Source: a bacterium
GTDB lineage: Bacteria > UBA9089 > JASEGY01
Assembly: GCA_030019105.1 (NCBI GenBank)
Contig: JASEGY010000145.1
Location: 1-8,149, forward strand
Length of the DNA stretch: 8,149 nt
Direction of reading: 5' to 3'
How positions within the stretch are numbered: position 1 is the stretch's first letter; every line of letters starts with the position of its first letter. Below are positions 5,712-8,149 of the stretch, one piece after another. The translations under genes and the position numbers were made by a program. The notes under the pieces were generated by a model. It was given only the letters and a program-made list of their open reading frames with translations. It did no database searches and had not been told where the DNA came from.

Positions 5712-5850
5712 TGCTCATCCGCGACTACTTTGATTATGAAAATCTAATAATCTAAAAATCTAATAGCACACGGATAACACGGATACTACGGATTACCACG
5801 GATAAAATCAGTATAAATCGGTTAAATCCGTGTCATCCGTGTGCTGTTAA
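5712..5850. repeat. Dispersed ACACGGAT palindromic repeat, copy 1
   Basis: The core 5765-5845 is an inverted repeat with 20-base arms (5765-5784 and 5826-5845, one mismatch) and internal CACGGAT motifs. It is preceded by TGCTCATCCGC...CTACTTTGATTATGAAAATCTAATA. The whole unit recurs in direct orientation at 7533-7655. This copy ends right at the ribosome site of tupA, so it forms that gene's entire upstream region. Confidence 0.85.
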
Positions 5851-5860
5851 AAGGAGGCGT

Positions 5861-6712
5861 ATGTTGATGAAACTGTTCAGGAATTTAGCAATTATTCTTC
5901 TGGTAATTTTTGTGACTCTTGGGATAACAGATACTTGTGCTGAGGAGCCGGCAAAGGGAAAGGTCGTCAGGCTCAGGATGTCCAGCACCACAAGCACGGA
6001 TAATACGGGGCTTTTCGAGGCGCTTAATCCTCCTTTTGAAGAGAAATACGGCGTAAAGGTAGATGTTATTGCGGTCGGAACCGGCAAGGCCTTGAAACTG
6101 GCCCAAAATGGAGATGTAGACCTCACCTTTGTCCATTCTGAAAAGGAGGAGTTAAAGTTCGTCAAGGAAGGTTATGGGGTAAACCGCAGGGAAGTGATGG
6201 CGAATTATTTCATGATAGCCGGGCCAGGTTCTGATCCGGCCGGAGTTAAAGAAGCGAAGACGGCGGTAGAGGCCTTCCAAAAGATAGCTGAAGCTAAAGT
6301 CCCTTTTATCTCCAGGGGAGATGATTCCGGCACTCATATCAGAGAGAGGGCTATTTGGAGAAAGGCGGGGATTCTTCTTTCAGGGAAATGGTATCTTGAA
6401 AGCGGTCAGGGAATGGGCGCCACCCTGATTATGGCTGATGAAAAGGAGGCGTATACCCTGGTTGACCGGGGGACATATCTTGAATATCGGGATAAAATCG
6501 AGCTTCAGGCAGTATTTGAAAAGGAGTCCCAGGCGCTTTACAACCCCTATGGAATTATCGCGGTTAATCCGGCCGGACATCCTCATTCAAAGTACATTCT
6601 GGCTATGGCCTATATTGCCTGGGTAACCTCTCCTGAAGGACAGAAAATTATCGCGAATTTTAGAGATAGAACCGGAAAAGCACTTTTTGCTCCATTAGCT
6701 GTGCCACAATAA
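5861..6712 (+). CDS. tupA: TupA-like tungstate-binding periplasmic protein
   Basis: A 283-residue substrate-binding protein of the tungstate ABC importer TupABC. Residues 1-27 are a signal peptide (cleavage probably TCA|EEP). The oxyanion-binding motifs of the family are present: SSTTSTDNTG at 41-50 and SRGDDSGTH at 151-159. Also present are VIAVGTGKALKLAQNGDVDLTFVH at 69-92 and EGYGVNRREVM, all typical of TupA. Length is normal. AAGGAGG (5851-5857) precedes two ATGs; 5861 is only 3 bases away, while 5867 (MKLFRNLA) has a better 9-base spacing and may be the true start. The permease tupB and ATPase tupC are not downstream, where only repeats and a toxin-antitoxin pair follow, so the partners must lie elsewhere. 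Molybdate binding is less likely on motif grounds. No link to the B12 genes is evident. Confidence 0.85.
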   Translation: MLMKLFRNLAIILLVIFVTLGITDTCAEEPAKGKVVRLRMSSTTSTDNTGLFEALNPPFEEKYGVKVDVIAVGTGKALKLAQNGDVDLTFVHSEKEELKFVKEGYGVNRREVMANYFMIAGPGSDPAGVKEAKTAVEAFQKIAEAKVPFISRGDDSGTHIRERAIWRKAGILLSGKWYLESGQGMGATLIMADEKEAYTLVDRGTYLEYRDKIELQAVFEKESQALYNPYGIIAVNPAGHPHSKYILAMAYIAWVTSPEGQKIIANFRDRTGKALFAPLAVPQ

Positions 6713-6721
6713 AGACACCAG

Positions 6722-6916
6722 GTAACCGTTCACACCCTCTAAATGCACAGAGGTTGTCATTCCCGCGAAAGCGGGAATCCAGGGCATTGTTGAGCCGAAA
6801 ATCCTACCTGGCGTAATTTGTACAACGATTTGGCATGACCCTGGCTTCCCGCTTTCGCGGGAATGACAGAATAGCTCTGCGGGAATGACATCCTTCATGC
6901 CCCCGTGAACGGTTAC
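6722..6916. repeat. Nested inverted-repeat element with TCATTCCCGCGAAAGCGGGAA arms
   Basis: The outer arms GTAACCGTTCAC (6722-6733) and GTGAACGGTTAC (6905-6916) are perfect inverted repeats. Within, 6755-6777 and 6846-6868 are perfect 23-base inverted copies of a TGTCATTCCCGCG-type repeat, each itself palindromic, and CCAGGG/CCCTGG pairs extend the arms inward. A partial third copy (GCGGGAATGACA) lies at 6879-6890. The repeat family is widespread in bacteria and resembles the Neisseria dRS3 type. No open reading frame inside is credible. Confidence 0.75.
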
Positions 6917-6945
6917 AAAATAACATACCCGGCATATAACTGCCC

Positions 6946-6980
6946 AGGTTCACGGTTGGTCGCTCCTTAACCTTGAACCT
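6946..6980. repeat. Hairpin between the repeat element and the toxin gene
   Basis: AGGTTCACGGTT (6946-6957) pairs with AACCTTGAACCT (6969-6980), 11 of 12 positions. It lies about 20 bases beyond the toxin stop codon on the minus strand and could slow transcription, but it lacks a T-run. Confidence 0.35.
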
Positions 6981-7000
6981 TACCACATTGGGCAAGTTAT

Positions 7001-7285
7001 TTATTTTAAGAATTTCTTCAAATCCCGATAAAAATTCTCATGAGGACCAATAGCAGCAATATATATTTCTCTTTCAGCATCATCAATTAGATAAGCAATT
7101 AGATAAAGAAGACCAAAAGCGTTGAATTTATGCACATAAACGCCTTTTAAGTCACCGGATTTAGATTCACCAATATAAGGATCGGTACATATTTTATCTA
7201 TTTCCTGGTTGAATCTTTCCAGAAGGTTTTTAGGCAGTTTCTTCTTTCTTTGCTTGGCAAGATTACTTAAAAAATAACCATACAT
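7001..7285 (-). CDS. RelE/ParE-superfamily toxin
   Basis: A 94-residue basic protein with the RelE/ParE pattern: a KKKLPKNLLERFNQEIDKI helix (about 14-32), then DPYIG, SGDLKGVYVHKF (about 43-54), a YLIAYLIDD strand and the C-terminal IYIAAIGPHENFYRDLKKFL. Family members either cut mRNA on the ribosome (RelE, HigB) or inhibit gyrase (ParE); the sequence alone does not tell which. The ATG at 7285 is one base past the upstream gene's stop codon (TAATATG), so the two are translationally coupled. The gene is visibly more AT-rich than the metabolic genes to its left, consistent with horizontal acquisition. Confidence 0.8.
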   Translation of the reverse strand: MYGYFLSNLAKQRKKKLPKNLLERFNQEIDKICTDPYIGESKSGDLKGVYVHKFNAFGLLYLIAYLIDDAEREIYIAAIGPHENFYRDLKKFLK

Positions 7286-7286
7286 A

Positions 7287-7508
7287 TTAACGACTGTCCC
7301 TTGAATAGTTACCCTTTTTGATCTCGGCTAATCCTTCTTTGATGTCAGCTACAAAGCTCTTGGGTAGATTATGCCGGGGGTCAATATCAATATTGAGACC
7401 AAAATTTTCGTTAAAGAGTTGCATTGTATCCTTTTTATCCTTATAGCTGAATTCCTGGAAAGCATCAACAATATCTTGAGGAGTAAGTTTGACAGCAACC
7501 ATAGGCAT
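7287..7508 (-). CDS. Putative antitoxin of the RelE/ParE-type pair
   Basis: A 73-residue protein directly upstream of the toxin in the same operon, the usual antitoxin-first order. The ATG at 7508 follows a perfect AAGGAGG (7525-7519) by 10 bases; an ATG at 7515 is out of frame. It has an N-terminal segment VAVKLTPQDIVDAFQEFSYKDK and a charged C-terminal tail (VADIKEGLAEIKKGNYSRDSR), the part that in such antitoxins typically wraps the toxin. I do not recognise a specific DNA-binding fold, so the assignment rests mainly on position, size and charge. AT-rich like the toxin. Confidence 0.65.
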   Translation of the reverse strand: MPMVAVKLTPQDIVDAFQEFSYKDKKDTMQLFNENFGLNIDIDPRHNLPKSFVADIKEGLAEIKKGNYSRDSR

Positions 7509-7532
7509 ATTTCATTAACCTCCTTATTCTGG

Positions 7533-7655
7533 TGCTCATCCGCTACTACTTTGATTATGAAAATCTAATAGAACACGGATAACACGGATACTACGGATTA
7601 CCACGGATAAAATCAGTGCAAATCCGTTAAATCCGTGTCATCCGTGTGCTATTAA
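7533..7655. repeat. Dispersed ACACGGAT palindromic repeat, copy 2
   Basis: A second, slightly shorter copy of the unit at 5712-5850, in the same orientation. It lacks the extra 'taatctaaaaatc' of copy 1 and has a few substitutions. The inverted core lies at about 7571-7650. It starts 8 bases upstream of the antitoxin's ribosome site, so it covers that operon's promoter region. Confidence 0.85.
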
Positions 7656-7707
7656 ATACAACGCCCTGCATAAAAGCTAAATCGAGAAGAGATACGTCAC
7701 TTTTTTT

Positions 7708-7747
7708 AACGCAGAGTACGCAGAGCTCACGCAGAAGTCGCAGAGAT
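7708..7747. repeat. Short degenerate tandem repeat (ACGCAGAG units)
   Basis: Four irregular units of 9-12 bases (ACGCAGAGT, ACGCAGAGCTC, ACGCAGAAG, TCGCAGAG) follow a run of seven T. It is a common kind of intergenic repeat. Nothing else is seen between 7656 and 7799. Confidence 0.6.
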
Positions 7748-7799
7748 TTTCCTACAGATGTCTATCCTCATATTAGTTGCTTTTTTCTAAATCAAAGTA

Positions 7800-8123
7800 C
7801 TAACGGGTGAGCACCAGGGTATGACAGATAATAGGAAAATTCTCTCGTGGTTTTTGCAAGGCTTCTATCTTGATAATTTCTATCCGTGGAGCAAACTCGA
7901 CTCCACTTCCTGTTGTAATCTTGACTCGATCCTGGACAATGGCCGGGTCATATCCGATGAGTACAGCCACATCCCAATTTATGAGTGTTCCTGTTGCTCC
8001 TGTATCCAGAGCAAGATGGACTATTGTATCACCGCTGGGGCCAACCAACCGAGTCGGCACAACGATCAACCCTTCTTTCGGATCGAAGTTGAGACTCTTA
8101 GCGCGGCCTCTGGCCGCAACCAA
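7800..8123 (-). pseudogene. Truncated retropepsin-like aspartic protease gene
   Basis: The product carries the single-lobe aspartic protease motif LALDTGATGTLIN with catalytic Asp-Thr-Gly at about residues 40-42, preceded by GLIVVPTRLVGPSGDT. This is the short bacterial retropepsin-like family, which normally functions as a dimer. Both ends look damaged. The frame is open to the window edge, and the only start I can place (TTG at 8123) lies inside a repeat, so the first nine or so residues (VAARGRAKS) are repeat-encoded. The C-terminus stops at CHTLVLTR, before the hydrophobic Gly-Leu-Leu-Gly segment that usually completes the active-site fold. An intact gene starting at TTG near position 8069 on this strand is possible but would leave a very short protein. 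Function today is doubtful. Confidence 0.6.
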
Positions 8124-8149
8124 ACCAATTTTGGATTGCAGATTGCGGA
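8097..8149. repeat. Second copy of the left end of the 3757 element
   Basis: These 53 bases are identical to 3757-3809 and run off the window edge, so the full copy may continue. It abuts the 5' end of the protease gene and supplies its apparent N-terminal codons. Confidence 0.9.

Noticed and set aside
5712..7655. CRISPR array from the recurrent CACGGAT motifs
   Set aside because: The motifs are arms of palindromes without regular spacing or unique spacers, and only two distant copies exist.

Overview
The window looks like a chromosomal piece of an uncultivated Gram-negative bacterium. A TonB-dependent outer-membrane receptor implies an outer membrane. The base composition is moderate, and the intergenic spaces are crowded with dispersed palindromes of kinds common in candidate-phylum genomes. 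I cannot name the phylum.

Region by region: positions 1-375 are gene-free and repeat-derived. A compact cobalamin riboswitch (376-479) precedes a single long gene (504-3176) that fuses a BtuF-type vitamin B12-binding domain to a complete BtuB-type receptor. The gene-free stretch 3177-4140 holds REP-like hairpins and an unidentified structured element. On the minus strand it carries an 86-nt non-canonical tRNA-like gene (3654-3739) that folds as an 8/4 allo-tRNA with anticodon GAU. Just downstream of that is a small RNA unit of about 75 nt (3521-3595) with its own consensus promoter and intrinsic terminator. The small RNA carries three blocks complementary to the tRNA. An inverted-repeat element (3757-4126) follows, enclosing what looks like a fragment of a cobalt-precorrin methyltransferase. 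Then come a lipoprotein BtuF (4141-5019) and a DUF71/COG2102 PP-loop ATPase (5035-5697), apparently one operon. An orphan tungstate-binding protein TupA (5861-6712) follows. The right end is accessory: nested inverted repeats, a RelE/ParE-type toxin-antitoxin pair on the minus strand (7001-7508), and a truncated retropepsin-like protease gene (7800-8123, minus) whose 5' end runs into a repeat also found at 3757.

How it fits together: the riboswitch, receptor fusion, BtuF and DUF71 protein form a B12 capture and salvage locus. Cobamide crosses the outer membrane through the receptor, may be received by the tethered binding domain, and may pass to lipoprotein BtuF. The ABC permease and ATPase (BtuCD) would have to be encoded elsewhere. 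The possible corrin-methyltransferase remnant would fit a lineage that lost synthesis and kept salvage. The most unusual items are the binding protein-receptor fusion and the allo-tRNA with its complementary small RNA.
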